Of a DNA stretch of 64,000 nt, positions 1 to 8,156 are shown in pieces. The translations under genes were made by a program, and so were the position numbers. Positions within the stretch are counted from its first letter, which is position 1; each line of letters begins with the position of its first letter. The notes below the pieces were generated by a model that ran no database searches, was not told the DNA's origin, and saw only the letters and a program-made list of their open reading frames with translations. Source of the DNA: Acrocarpospora pleiomorpha (GTDB lineage Bacteria > Actinomycetota > Actinomycetes > Streptosporangiales > Streptosporangiaceae); the NCBI RefSeq assembly GCF_009687885.1, contig NZ_BLAF01000018.1:85976-149975 (forward strand). Direction: 5' to 3'.

Positions 1-551
1 TCGCCGGGCTCGACGACCTCGTTCACCAGCCCGACGCGGAGCGCGAAGTCGGTGTCGACGCGGTCGCCGGTGAGGATCATCTGCATCGCCGGCCCCCTGC
101 CGATCGTGCGCGGCAGCAGCTGGGTGCCGGAGCTGCCGGGGATGCTGCCGATGCGGACTTCAGGCAGGCCGAAAGACGCCGTCGACGACGCGATCCGGAT
201 GTCGCACGCGAGCGCGAGCTCCAGCCCGCCACCAAGCGCGTAGCCGTTGACGGCGCAGATTGTCGGTTTGGCGTGCGGGAAGCCCGCGAGAAGGTGGTCG
301 GAACCGGTCCCGAACTCCTCCACCGCCGCGCTGACCCCGGTCGGCATGGTCCGTTTGAGGTCGGCGCCGGTGCAGAACGCTCGATCTCCCGTGCCGGTGA
401 ACAGCACGACGCGCACCTCGGCGTCGGCTGACGCGTCCGCGTAGGCCTTCTTGAGCAGCGCACGCGTGTCCGGGTCGATGGAGTTCATCGCCTCCGGCCG
501 GTCGATCACGATCTCGGCGATGTGATCAGCGACGGAGTAGCGCAGCGTCAC
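1..551 (-). CDS. enoyl-CoA hydratase/isomerase family protein (3' end outside window)
   Basis: This is the N-terminal 183 residues of a crotonase-fold protein; the C-terminus lies beyond the left edge. The translation shows the family blocks NSIDPDTRALL, FCTGADLK (first oxyanion-hole segment) and NGYALGGGLELALACD (second oxyanion-hole segment), then FGLPEVRIGSIPGSSGTQ. The start chosen is a GTG at 551 with AGAAAGGA a few bases upstream. Crotonases hydrate enoyl-CoA or act as isomerases or lyases on acyl-CoA; the substrate cannot be told from sequence. It is divergent from the GntR gene at 677, and the palindromic operator at 593-604 lies between them, so it probably belongs to the same regulon as the CoA-thioester operon to its right. 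Confidence 0.9.
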   Translation of the reverse strand, partial: MTLRYSVADHIAEIVIDRPEAMNSIDPDTRALLKKAYADASADAEVRVVLFTGTGDRAFCTGADLKRTMPTGVSAAVEEFGTGSDHLLAGFPHAKPTICAVNGYALGGGLELALACDIRIASSTASFGLPEVRIGSIPGSSGTQLLPRTIGRGPAMQMILTGDRVDTDFALRVGLVNEVVEPG

Positions 552-592
552 GTCGACGTCCTTTCTCCCGTTGGGAAGACGATACAGTTTAT

Positions 593-610
593 ATTCTATA
601 GAACGCAACC
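593..610. promoter_or_regulatory. Palindromic GntR-type operator (copy 1)
   Basis: The sequence ATTCTATAGAACGCAACC contains the perfect 10-bp palindrome TTCTATAGAA (594-603). It sits between the divergent enoyl-CoA hydratase (start 551) and GntR regulator (start 677). Seventeen of these 18 bases recur at 16428-16445 in front of the transporter genes. It is inferred to be bound by one of the two GntR proteins of the island. Confidence 0.65.
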
Positions 611-676
611 TGCACTATGCTTCCTATCGGATGCAGAGAACGCGAAACCGTAGCATGATCGATAACGACAGGTGAG

Positions 677-1366
677 ATGCCCGTGAGCACGCCCCCGGAC
701 CACCGCTATGACTCCGTCTCGCCGCCGGTGAGCAAGTCGGACTACGTGTTCCACCGGCTGCGGCAGGAACTGCGAGAAGGCACGATGACTCCCGGCCAGC
801 AGATCATCCAGACCGAGATCGGTGCGCGCTACGGCGTGAGCGCGACCCCGGTTCGCGAGGCGCTGCGGCGGCTCGAAGCCGACGGTCTGATCGCCTACTC
901 CCCCCACCGCGGCGCCACCGTCACGGAGATGCCCCACCACGATCTGCGTGACCTGTATCTGTTCCGCGCCCACGTCGAGAGCTACACCATCCGCCTCGCG
1001 GTGGAACGGGCGAGCCAGGACCAGCTGACCGCGTTGCGGGCGGAACACGAGGCGCTCATCGGCGCCGCCGCGTCCGAGGACGCCGCGGCGCTGTCCCGCC
1101 GCAATCGTGAGCTGCACCTGTCCGTCATCCGAATTGGTTCTGCCTACATCGCCGAGCAGGTGATGCGGCCACTGTGGGAACGGGTCATCCCCGCCTCCGA
1201 GAGCCTGTGGGACCGGCCCGACTTCGTGCGCCGGGCCATCGAACAGCACGAGGCGATCGTGCGAGCGATCGAGGAACGCGACGTCGAGGGCGCGAGCGCC
1301 TGCATGCTCAGCCACGTCCAGACGGCTGGTCACGAGCGCCAGGTCCGCAGTCGCGGCGCCGCGTGA
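677..1366 (+). CDS. GntR family transcriptional regulator, FCD subfamily (regulator 1)
   Basis: This is a 229-residue FadR/FCD-type repressor. The winged helix-turn-helix covers about residues 18-80 (SKSDYVFHRLRQEL, YGVSATPVREALRRLEADGLI, SPHRGATVTEM). An all-alpha FCD effector domain follows (about 85-220), with conserved acidic and His positions (LYLFRAHVES, RNRELHLSVI, QHEAIVRAI). FCD proteins usually bind carboxylic acids. The ATG at 677 is used, but AGGTGAG abuts it, so the GTG at 683 is an equally good start. A near-palindromic operator lies 67-84 bp upstream. It is strongly similar over its whole length to the GntR at 20415, and the two bracket the catabolic island. Confidence 0.93.
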   Translation: MPVSTPPDHRYDSVSPPVSKSDYVFHRLRQELREGTMTPGQQIIQTEIGARYGVSATPVREALRRLEADGLIAYSPHRGATVTEMPHHDLRDLYLFRAHVESYTIRLAVERASQDQLTALRAEHEALIGAAASEDAAALSRRNRELHLSVIRIGSAYIAEQVMRPLWERVIPASESLWDRPDFVRRAIEQHEAIVRAIEERDVEGASACMLSHVQTAGHERQVRSRGAA

Positions 1367-1380
1367 CCAGCGCGCCTGGT
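1366..1380. terminator. Weak hairpin between convergent genes
   Basis: ACCAG and CTGGT form a 5-bp stem with a 5-nt loop in the 25-bp gap between the convergent GntR and MmgE/PrpD genes. There is no T-run. It could be a weak bidirectional terminator. Confidence 0.2.
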
Positions 1381-1391
1381 ATCGCTGACGC

Positions 1392-2828
1392 TCAGGAGAG
1401 ATCCGGCATGGCCGGGCGCACCGGCGGCGCCAGCAGCGCCGCCAGATCCCGCGCGTCCGCGTCCGCGCCGCCATGCAGGACAAGCGATTCGATGGCACGG
1501 AGGCGCTCACTCTCGGCGAGCGGCTCGCAGAGCCCGCGGAACTTGTCCAGCACCTGCTGCTCGTCGAACGGCACGTCCTGCGGCGGCGTGCTGGTCAGGT
1601 CCACGACGCTGCCGTCGTCCAGGCGCAGCTCGATCCGGGTGACGAAGCGGCGGTCGCGTCCCAGGTCGTCGATGGCCGAGTCGTGCGAGACGTCGATCCG
1701 GTCCATGAGCGCCCAGACCTCCGGGCGGGACAGCGACTCGCGGCTGAACTGTCCGGTGTAGGCCGAGCCGTCGAGCAGCGCGACAGCCGCGCCGAAGCGC
1801 AGGTTCATCTGCGCCCCCAAGGACGAGCCGGGCGGTTCCAGCTTCCAGGCGGACCGCCGCGCGACGCTCTCGCTGACGCCGATGCGCACGTGCTCGACGC
1901 GGTGGGCGGGTACGCGCGCCCGCAGCTCGATCAGCGCGTCGATGGTCGAGTGCAGCATGATGAGGCAGGCGTGCCGCTTGATCCCGATCCCCATCATCAC
2001 CCACTCGGATCCCAGGCCACGGGTGAGCCGGCCGAGATCGGCGTCGTCGCGACTCCCCAGGATCGTCGAGGCGAGCCCTCCGTATTCGTGCTCGATGAGG
2101 CGCTCGGTGCCGAGGAAGCCGGCCGACGCCAGCGCCGCGCCGTGCAGGCCCGACTGCGCGGCCATGCCGTGATGCATGCGCTTGACCATCGACTTGTACT
2201 GCGCCGCCATGAAGCCGCTCGCGCGAGTTCCGGCGTTGCCGAACGCGCTCTCCTGGGCCCGCGCGTCGAGTCCGAGGACCGCGCCCGCCGCCGCGGCGGC
2301 CGCGAACGTTCCGAACACGGCACCGGTGTGCCAGCCCAACGCGCTGAGCCGCGCACCGCCCATCGTCATCCCGACCCGCGGCCCTGTCTCGTATCCCAGG
2401 GCCAGGGCCCGCAGCAGCGCGGGGAACGGCGTACCGCCGACCGCCTCGGCCGCGGCCAGCGCCGCGGTCGCCACCACCGACGAGGAGTGCAGCGCTCCGT
2501 GGGCGTGGAAGTCGTCCAGCTCGAAGCCCTGGACGAACGTTCCGTTCAGCAGTGCCGCCGACAGGGGTGACGTCTGCGTCCCCCACCCCCAGACGGTGGC
2601 GCCGGCGCCGCGGTCCACGAGGCGAGTGCCCTCCACCGCTCTGGTGGCCCAGGGCAGATGAGCGCCGACCAGGCCGCAGGCGATGCCGTCAAGGAGCAGG
2701 AGGCGGGTGCGCCGCCGCACCTCCTCGGGGAGATCGTCCCAGGTGGTCGTGGCGATGAACGCGCACAGCTCCGAGGTAGGCGAAGGCTCGCTCGAGAGGC
2801 CGGCGGAGTGCGCGGGGGACGCCGTCAT
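1392..2828 (-). CDS. MmgE/PrpD family protein (paralogue 1, divergent)
   Basis: A protein of 478 residues whose ATG at 2828 overlaps the stop of the upstream flavoprotein gene (ATGA), so the two are translationally coupled. MmgE/PrpD proteins include 2-methylcitrate dehydratase, cis-aconitate decarboxylase and iminodisuccinate epimerase. Family blocks seen here are GFELDDFHAHGALHSSS and AFGNAGTRASGFMAAQYKSMVKRMHHGMAAQSGLHGAALA, with LGSEWVMMGIGIKRHACLIMLHSTIDALIEL further on. Unlike paralogues 2 and 3 it lacks the K-x-YPCC motif (here KRHACLIM) and has HS instead of HP after the DD motif. It may therefore catalyse a different step from the other two. Coupling to a tricarballylate-dehydrogenase-like gene makes a tricarboxylate or unsaturated acid the likely substrate; this is inference. 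Confidence 0.88.
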   Translation of the reverse strand: MTASPAHSAGLSSEPSPTSELCAFIATTTWDDLPEEVRRRTRLLLLDGIACGLVGAHLPWATRAVEGTRLVDRGAGATVWGWGTQTSPLSAALLNGTFVQGFELDDFHAHGALHSSSVVATAALAAAEAVGGTPFPALLRALALGYETGPRVGMTMGGARLSALGWHTGAVFGTFAAAAAAGAVLGLDARAQESAFGNAGTRASGFMAAQYKSMVKRMHHGMAAQSGLHGAALASAGFLGTERLIEHEYGGLASTILGSRDDADLGRLTRGLGSEWVMMGIGIKRHACLIMLHSTIDALIELRARVPAHRVEHVRIGVSESVARRSAWKLEPPGSSLGAQMNLRFGAAVALLDGSAYTGQFSRESLSRPEVWALMDRIDVSHDSAIDDLGRDRRFVTRIELRLDDGSVVDLTSTPPQDVPFDEQQVLDKFRGLCEPLAESERLRAIESLVLHGGADADARDLAALLAPPVRPAMPDLS

Positions 2829-4291
2829 CGCCGGCCGGCCGCGTCGGCGGCGGACACGCCGGCCCGGCCCCCGAACACCGCGTTGCGCGTCATCCCACTC
2901 GACGATGGATAGTTGTGGTGGAAGAGCCCGACCATGTCGCCGTTGGCGTAGAGACCCCGGATCGGATCGAGGCTGGTGTTGAGCACCTGGGCGTCGCGGT
3001 TGGTACGGACGCCGCCGAAGCTGAACGTGATGCCGCCCGTCACGCCGAAGGCGAGGAACGGCGCCTCGACGATCGGCCGCGCCCAGTTGGTGTGCCGCGG
3101 ACTGATGCCGACGGTGCCACGGCCGTCCTCCCTGGTGGGATCGAACGGCACGGAGTCGTCGATGGCGCCGTTGTACTCCTCGACGGTCCGTGCCAGCGCC
3201 ACCGCGTCGATGCCGAGCTTGTCGGCCAGCGCCTCGATGCTGTCGGCCTGGACCGGAACAGCGGCGCGATAGGCCTCCGGGAACAGATCCACGGCCTGCT
3301 GGTCGAAGATCTGGTACGCGATGCCGCCCTGCTGCTTGATCACGGCCCACCCGGTCTTGGCGTAGGTGTAGGTCCGGTGCCGCTCGGACTCGTCGAAGAA
3401 CCGCTTGCCGTTGACATCCACCGTGATGCCGTGGGGGTAGGCGTACCGGTTGACCGTGTTGTCGACCTCGACGTCCGGCGCGTTCAGGTCGATCGGCGAG
3501 GCGTGGCCGCCCTGCCATTGCCCCGACGTCGCGGCGCCCAGCGCCACGGCCATGTCCAGGACCTCGCCGGTGTTGTGGCGGCTGCCCCGCACCTTCATCA
3601 GGTCCGAGCCGGGCGGCAGGTACCGCGCCCGGCGCTCCGCGCTCGCCTGGAACCCGCCGCTGGCGAGGATGACGGCACCCGCCTCGATCTCGTAGCGGCC
3701 GTCGGGACCGTCGACGACGACCCCCTGAACGCTGTGGAAGTTACCCAGCAGACCGGAGACCCGGGACTCGGTGCGCAGCTCCACACCCAGCCGCCCGCCG
3801 ATCTGGATCCAGCGCTCGACGAGGCCGAGGCCGCCGTCCGCGGGGCCGATCACGGTGCCCGCCGGGTACTCCAGGAAGCCGTCGACCCGAACCGGCTTCG
3901 GCCAGATCACCCACTGATGGCCGAGTTCGGTCATCCAGTCCACGGCCGACCGGGAGTCGTCCACCAGGATCTGCGCCAACTCCTGGTCGATGAGGTTCTT
4001 CGTGACCTGGTTGAGGTCGGCGAAGAACTCGTCTCGGCTGTACGGGCGCACGCGGATCCGTCCCGCGAGCTCCTCGCGCCGTGCGGGACTCAGGAGCCCG
4101 AGCAGGTCATCGGCGCCATCGTGGACGAAGCGGAACCCCATGGCCGAGTAGCGGCAGTTGCCGCCCACGTCGTCCCTGCGCGCTTTCTCTAGGACGACGA
4201 CACGCTCGGCCCCGGATTCCGCCGCGGCGACGGCTGCGGCGTACCCGGCGCTAGCCCCTCCAACGACGACGACATCGACCTTCTCGCTCAC
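2825..4291 (-). CDS. FAD-dependent dehydrogenase of the fumarate reductase/tricarballylate dehydrogenase family
   Basis: A flavoprotein of 488 residues. The N-terminal Rossmann FAD motif is VDVVVVGGASAGYAAAVAAAESGAERVVVLEKA (residues 5-37). Further blocks are GGNCRYSAMGFRF, a second FAD contact VILASGGFQAS, and the C-terminal GGITFSFGGVRTN ... GLYANGDMVGLFHHNYPSSSGMTRNAVFGGRAG typical of soluble succinate dehydrogenase/fumarate reductase flavoproteins. Its short start, GGN block and lack of a cytochrome or signal region resemble TcuA, which oxidises tricarballylate to cis-aconitate. Ketosteroid dehydrogenase-like or urocanate-reductase-like activities remain possible. Electron transfer could run through the nearby ETF. 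The start ATG at 4291 is supported by the Rossmann fold beginning at residue 5. Promoter elements lie at 4323-4356. Confidence 0.85.
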   Translation of the reverse strand: MSEKVDVVVVGGASAGYAAAVAAAESGAERVVVLEKARRDDVGGNCRYSAMGFRFVHDGADDLLGLLSPARREELAGRIRVRPYSRDEFFADLNQVTKNLIDQELAQILVDDSRSAVDWMTELGHQWVIWPKPVRVDGFLEYPAGTVIGPADGGLGLVERWIQIGGRLGVELRTESRVSGLLGNFHSVQGVVVDGPDGRYEIEAGAVILASGGFQASAERRARYLPPGSDLMKVRGSRHNTGEVLDMAVALGAATSGQWQGGHASPIDLNAPDVEVDNTVNRYAYPHGITVDVNGKRFFDESERHRTYTYAKTGWAVIKQQGGIAYQIFDQQAVDLFPEAYRAAVPVQADSIEALADKLGIDAVALARTVEEYNGAIDDSVPFDPTREDGRGTVGISPRHTNWARPIVEAPFLAFGVTGGITFSFGGVRTNRDAQVLNTSLDPIRGLYANGDMVGLFHHNYPSSSGMTRNAVFGGRAGVSAADAAGRR

Positions 4292-4322
4292 CCGCGGCCT
4301 CCTCGTTCACAGATCCTAACTC

Positions 4323-4356
4323 GGCAGACTATATCCTACTTTCTATACAATCTGCC
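4323..4356. promoter_or_regulatory. Operator/promoter of the flavoprotein-PrpD operon
   Basis: The inverted repeat GGCAGA (4323-4328) / TCTGCC (4351-4356) encloses an AT-rich core. The core contains TTCTATACAA (4341-4350), one base from the palindrome TTCTATAGAA found at 594 and 16429, and GACTATAT (4327-4334), which recurs at 22204. It lies 32-65 bp upstream of the ATG at 4291, so it probably holds both promoter and a GntR site. Confidence 0.45.
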
Positions 4357-4391
4357 AGAGGTCTCTCCCCAGCGCTCGCAGGACGAGGAGC

Positions 4392-5351
4392 TCAGCCCGT
4401 GCGCTTCCCGATCTCGGCGGTCGCCTGCGGCAGGACGGTACGGAGGTCGCCGACGACGCCGAAGTCGGCCAGCGCGAAGACGGGCGCCTCGGGGTCCTTG
4501 TTCACCACGACGATGGTCTTCGACGTCTGCATGCCCGCCAGGTGCTGGATGGCGCCGGAGATGCCGGCCGCCAGGTACAGCTGCGGCGACACCGTCTTGC
4601 CGGTCTGGCCGATCTGGTAGGCGTGCGGGTACCAGCCGGAGTCGACGGCGGCCCGCGACGCGCCCACGGCCGCGCCCAGGGCGTCGGCCAGCGCCTCGAC
4701 GGGGGCGAAGTCGCCGCCGGTGCCGCGGCCGCCGGACACCACGATGGACGCCTCGGTCAGCTCCGGCCGGCCGGTCGCGGCGCGCGGCTTGCGGTCCACG
4801 ATTCGGGCCTTCGTGGCGGCGTCGGAGAACGCGACGGTGACCTTCTCCTCGGTGCCGTCGGTGCCGTCGGTGCCGTCGGCGGCCTCCGGGGTGACGGCGT
4901 TGGGCTTCACCGTGATGACCGGCGCGCCCGTGGTGACCTGCGCCGTCACGGTGTACTCACCGGCGAACACCGACTGCGTCGTCGTCAGGTCGGCGGCGAC
5001 GTCGACCGCGTCGGTGATGATGCCCGACCCGAGCTTCACGGCCAGCCGGGCCGCGATCTCCTTGCCCTCGGGGGTGGACGTCAGCAGCACGCCGGCGGCG
5101 CCGGACGACCGCGCGATCTGGGCCAGCGCCTCGGCCTTGGGGACCACGAGGTACTGCTCGAACTCGGGCGCCTCGACCACGTACACCTTGGCCGCCCCGT
5201 ACGTGCCGAGGGTCTCGCGGGCGGCGTCATAACCGGACCCAAGGAACACTGCGGCCGGCTCGCCCGCGCGCCGCGCCAGCGTCAGCAACTCCAGCGTGGT
5301 CTTGCGCACCGCACCGTCGACATGGTCGACCAGGACCAGGATTTCAGCCAT
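4392..5351 (-). CDS. etfA: Electron transfer flavoprotein alpha subunit
   Basis: A protein of 319 residues, the normal EtfA length. The N-terminal half (MAEILVLVDHVDGAVRKTTLELLTLARR) matches the ETF alpha/beta fold. The C-terminal FAD-binding domain is clear: VVSGGRGTGG, AVDSGWYPHAYQIGQTGKTVSPQLYLAAGISGAIQHLAGMQTSKTIVVVNKDPEAPVFALADFGVVGDL. With EtfB it forms the soluble FAD/AMP heterodimer that takes electrons from acyl-CoA dehydrogenases and passes them to the quinone pool. It is the last gene of an operon starting at the acyl-CoA dehydrogenase, 17 bp after etfB, so it should serve that dehydrogenase and perhaps the flavoprotein encoded just downstream. Confidence 0.96.
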   Translation of the reverse strand: MAEILVLVDHVDGAVRKTTLELLTLARRAGEPAAVFLGSGYDAARETLGTYGAAKVYVVEAPEFEQYLVVPKAEALAQIARSSGAAGVLLTSTPEGKEIAARLAVKLGSGIITDAVDVAADLTTTQSVFAGEYTVTAQVTTGAPVITVKPNAVTPEAADGTDGTDGTEEKVTVAFSDAATKARIVDRKPRAATGRPELTEASIVVSGGRGTGGDFAPVEALADALGAAVGASRAAVDSGWYPHAYQIGQTGKTVSPQLYLAAGISGAIQHLAGMQTSKTIVVVNKDPEAPVFALADFGVVGDLRTVLPQATAEIGKRTG

Positions 5352-5368
5352 CAGTCCCTCTCCCTTTC

Positions 5369-6151
5369 CTAGATGAACTTCCGCGCGGCAAGGAACTCGG
5401 CGAGCTTCGTGCCGCCGTCACCGGAGTCGGTGACGATCTGCCCCTGCGACCGCTCCGGCCGCCTGGTGACCGCACGCACCACGGAGAACGCGGCGTCCAG
5501 CCCGACCCTGGCCGCATCGACCCCGAGGTCGGCCAGCGTCCACGCCCGCACCGGCTTCTTCTTCGCCGCCATGATCCCCTTGAACGACGGGTAACGCGGC
5601 TCGTTGATCTGGTCGGTGACGGCGACGACGGCGGGCAGCGCGGCCTCGATGGTCTCGCTCGCGGCGTCGCCGTCGCGGCGGCACGTCACGGTGCCGCCGG
5701 ATACCGTCAGCTCACCGACGTACCCCACGTGCGCCAGCCCGAGGTGCTCGGCCAGCATCGCCGGGATCACGCCCATCCCCCCGTCGGTCGACGCCATACC
5801 GGTCAGGACCAGGTCGACGTCACCGATCTTCGCGATCGCCGCGGCCAGCACCTGGGCGGTCGCCGGCGCGTCCGACCCGTGCAGCGCCTCGTCCACGACG
5901 TGCACGCCGGAGTCCGCGCCCATCTGCAGCGCCTTCCGCACCGCCGCGTCGGCGCCGCCTGGACCCATCGTCAAGGCCACCACCTCGACACCGGCACCGG
6001 CGTCGGCGACCTTCAGCGCCTCCTCGACGGCGTACTCGTCCAGCTCGGACAGCAGGCCCTCGACACCGGCACGATCAGTGATGTAGTCGGCATCGAACGT
6101 CCGGTCCGCGGCGGCGTCCGGAACGTGCTTGACCAGGGTGACGATCTTCAT
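5369..6151 (-). CDS. etfB: Electron transfer flavoprotein beta subunit
   Basis: A protein of 260 residues beginning MKIVTLVKHVPDAAADRTF, the standard EtfB N-terminus. It carries DEYAVEEALKVAD, VVALTMGPGGADAAVRKALQMGAD and the AMP-binding loop VLTGMASTDGGMGVIPAMLAEHLG. The ATG at 6151 overlaps the stop of the upstream hydratase gene as ATGA. It is the partner of the EtfA encoded immediately downstream and the probable electron acceptor for the acyl-CoA dehydrogenase at the head of this operon. Confidence 0.96.
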   Translation of the reverse strand: MKIVTLVKHVPDAAADRTFDADYITDRAGVEGLLSELDEYAVEEALKVADAGAGVEVVALTMGPGGADAAVRKALQMGADSGVHVVDEALHGSDAPATAQVLAAAIAKIGDVDLVLTGMASTDGGMGVIPAMLAEHLGLAHVGYVGELTVSGGTVTCRRDGDAASETIEAALPAVVAVTDQINEPRYPSFKGIMAAKKKPVRAWTLADLGVDAARVGLDAAFSVVRAVTRRPERSQGQIVTDSGDGGTKLAEFLAARKFI

Positions 6152-6996
6152 GCGTACTCCTCTACGTCGATGTGGCTGAGCAGGCCCGATGCGGTACGGC
6201 GGCCGGTGGCGTCCCGTACCTGCGTGGTGATGCCCTCGGGCGTGCGCGTCGCGCGGACGATCAGTCCTTGATCCTCGATCAGTGGTGCCAGCAGCCGGTA
6301 CTCGAACACCTGACCACGCGTGGTCCCGCGCGCCCGGGCGTACTCCGCCATGGCCAAGGCCTGCAAGGGCCCGTGGACCACCAGGCCCGGATAACCCTCG
6401 ACGTCGCGGGCGTAGTCGCGGTCGTAGTGGATGCGATGCGCGTTGTAGGTGAGCGCGGAGAACCGGAACAGCAGGCTCGGCGACACGGCGATCGCCCACT
6501 CGCCGTCGGTCGGCGGCTGGGCGGCGGGTGGCTCGCGGTCACCGTTCGCGGCGGGAGCCGGTTCCGCGCCGGTCGGCTCGCGGTAGACGAGGTCCTGCTG
6601 CTCGGCGATGACGACCCGGTCGTCCTGCAGGATCCGATGGTCGACCGTCACGAAGGCCAGCGGGCCGGTCCGCCCCTGCTTGTATCGGACGGAGGCGACC
6701 TGCGACACCTTGGTCGCGTCCGCACCGCACCGCAGCGGACCGAGCTGTCGGACCCGGCCGCCGGCCCACATCCGGCGACGTCCGGCCGTGATCGATTCGG
6801 GTACGAGGCTCTGGGCCGGATGACCGTCCGGGCCGAGCTCGGACTGTGCGGGGCGGTCGAGCAGATAGAACCAGTGCCAGAGCAGCGGCAGTCCGTCGTC
6901 ACCCGTGATGTCCGGAACCGGGACGCCGAGCAGCGCACCCAGCGCGTACGCCGGCTCGGGCACCAGGTGTTCGGTACGTTCGACCACCCCGGTCAC
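6148..6996 (-). CDS. MaoC/FAS1-like dehydratase (mesaconyl-/itaconyl-CoA hydratase type)
   Basis: A protein of 282 residues from a GTG at 6996 that overlaps the CaiB stop (GTGA). It has two hot-dog halves. The N-terminal one (about 1-150) is a FAS1-like dehydratase domain with LPLLWHWFYLLDRP and AGGRVRQLGPLRCG. The C-terminal one (about 170-282) carries the hydratase motif FSALTYNAHRIHYDRDYARDVEGYPGLVVHGPLQA. This architecture is that of HTD2-like enzymes, including mesaconyl-C4-CoA hydratase and relatives that hydrate itaconyl-CoA. Together with the neighbouring CaiB and CitE homologues it fits activation, hydration and cleavage of a branched C5 dicarboxylate; the exact acyl group is inferred. 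Confidence 0.86.
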   Translation of the reverse strand: MTGVVERTEHLVPEPAYALGALLGVPVPDITGDDGLPLLWHWFYLLDRPAQSELGPDGHPAQSLVPESITAGRRRMWAGGRVRQLGPLRCGADATKVSQVASVRYKQGRTGPLAFVTVDHRILQDDRVVIAEQQDLVYREPTGAEPAPAANGDREPPAAQPPTDGEWAIAVSPSLLFRFSALTYNAHRIHYDRDYARDVEGYPGLVVHGPLQALAMAEYARARGTTRGQVFEYRLLAPLIEDQGLIVRATRTPEGITTQVRDATGRRTASGLLSHIDVEEYA

Positions 6997-8156
6997 GACG
7001 TGGCACCTCCGCTCGCGTCGCCCGCGAACTCGGCGCGGATGGCCTCCGTGTGCTGCCCGAGCGCGGGGACCCCGCTCATGACGGGCTCGGTCCCGGTCAC
7101 CGTCACCGGCGGCAGGAGGGCCTGCACCGGTCCACCCGGCGTCTCGACGGACCGCCACCGGTGTCGTGCGTCCAGCTGCGGGTGCCGCATGAGCTCCTCC
7201 GGCGCGCGGAGTCGCGCGTTGGCGATGCCGGCTCGATCGAGGAGGTCGATGAGGTCGTCGGCGCGCAGCCGGACGAACGCCGCCTCGAGCACCGCCGTCA
7301 GCTCCGCGTCGTGCTCGACCCGATCGACGTTGCGCCGGAACCGCGCGTCGTCGCGCAGGTCAGGCCGCCGCAGCACCTCGGTGCACAGGGCTCGCCACTC
7401 CCGGTCGTGCTGCACGGCCAGGAAGACCTGCTCGCCGTCGCCGGCCACGTACGGTCCGTAGGGTGCGATCGAGGCATGCCGCGCGCCGGTACGCCGCGGT
7501 CCGCCGCCGCCATAGGCGGAGAGATACATCGGCTGCGCCATCCACTCCCCCATCGCGTCGATCATCGCCACGTGCAGGCTCGCGCCCACCCCCGTGCGCG
7601 CACGCTCGAAGAGCGCGGCAAGGATGCCCGAGTAGGCGTACATCCCCGTGGCGATGTCCGCGATCGAGATGCCGGCCTTCGACGGCACCTCCGTCGTCCC
7701 GGTCGTCATCAGCACGCCGGTCTCGCACTGCACCAGCAGGTCGTAAGCCTTCTTCGACCGATAAGGGCCGTCGGTGCCGTACCCGGAGATCGAGCAGTAG
7801 ATCAGCTCTGGCCGGCGCGAGCGGAGCGCGTCGGCCCCCAGGCCCAGGCGATCCGCGGCGCCCGGCGCCAGGTTCTGCACGACGACATCCGCACGTGCCA
7901 CGAGCGCGTCGACCACCGCCCTGTCGTCGGGCGCCTTGAGATCGAGTACGACGCTCTCCTTGCCCCGGTTGAGCCACACGAAGTAGCTGGACTGGCCGCG
8001 GACGGCGCGGTCGTACTGCCGCGCGAAATCGCCCCCGCCGGGACGCTCGATCTTGATCACCCGCCCGCCGAGGTCAGCGAGGTGCCTGGTGGCGAGCGGT
8101 GCCGCCACGGCCTGTTCCAAGGCCACGACCGTGATGCCGTCAAGTGGCTGACGCAT
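6993..8156 (-). CDS. CaiB/BaiF (family III) CoA-transferase
   Basis: A protein of 387 residues with the family III fold. It begins MRQPLDGITVVALEQAVAAPLATRHLADLGGRVIKIERPGGGDFARQY. Other conserved stretches are LNRGKESVVLDLK, VVVQNLAPGAADRLGLG and ISGYGTDGPYRSKKAYDLLVQCETG. The active-site Asp is expected in AGISIADIATGMYA (Asp167), where these enzymes form the anhydride with the acid. It transfers CoA between a donor and a carboxylic acid. It overlaps the CitE homologue upstream by 17 bp and the hydratase downstream by 4 bp, so the three should be made together. A CaiB + hydratase + CitE trio recalls itaconate, mesaconate or citramalate catabolism. Confidence 0.93.
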   Translation of the reverse strand: MRQPLDGITVVALEQAVAAPLATRHLADLGGRVIKIERPGGGDFARQYDRAVRGQSSYFVWLNRGKESVVLDLKAPDDRAVVDALVARADVVVQNLAPGAADRLGLGADALRSRRPELIYCSISGYGTDGPYRSKKAYDLLVQCETGVLMTTGTTEVPSKAGISIADIATGMYAYSGILAALFERARTGVGASLHVAMIDAMGEWMAQPMYLSAYGGGGPRRTGARHASIAPYGPYVAGDGEQVFLAVQHDREWRALCTEVLRRPDLRDDARFRRNVDRVEHDAELTAVLEAAFVRLRADDLIDLLDRAGIANARLRAPEELMRHPQLDARHRWRSVETPGGPVQALLPPVTVTGTEPVMSGVPALGQHTEAIRAEFAGDASGGATS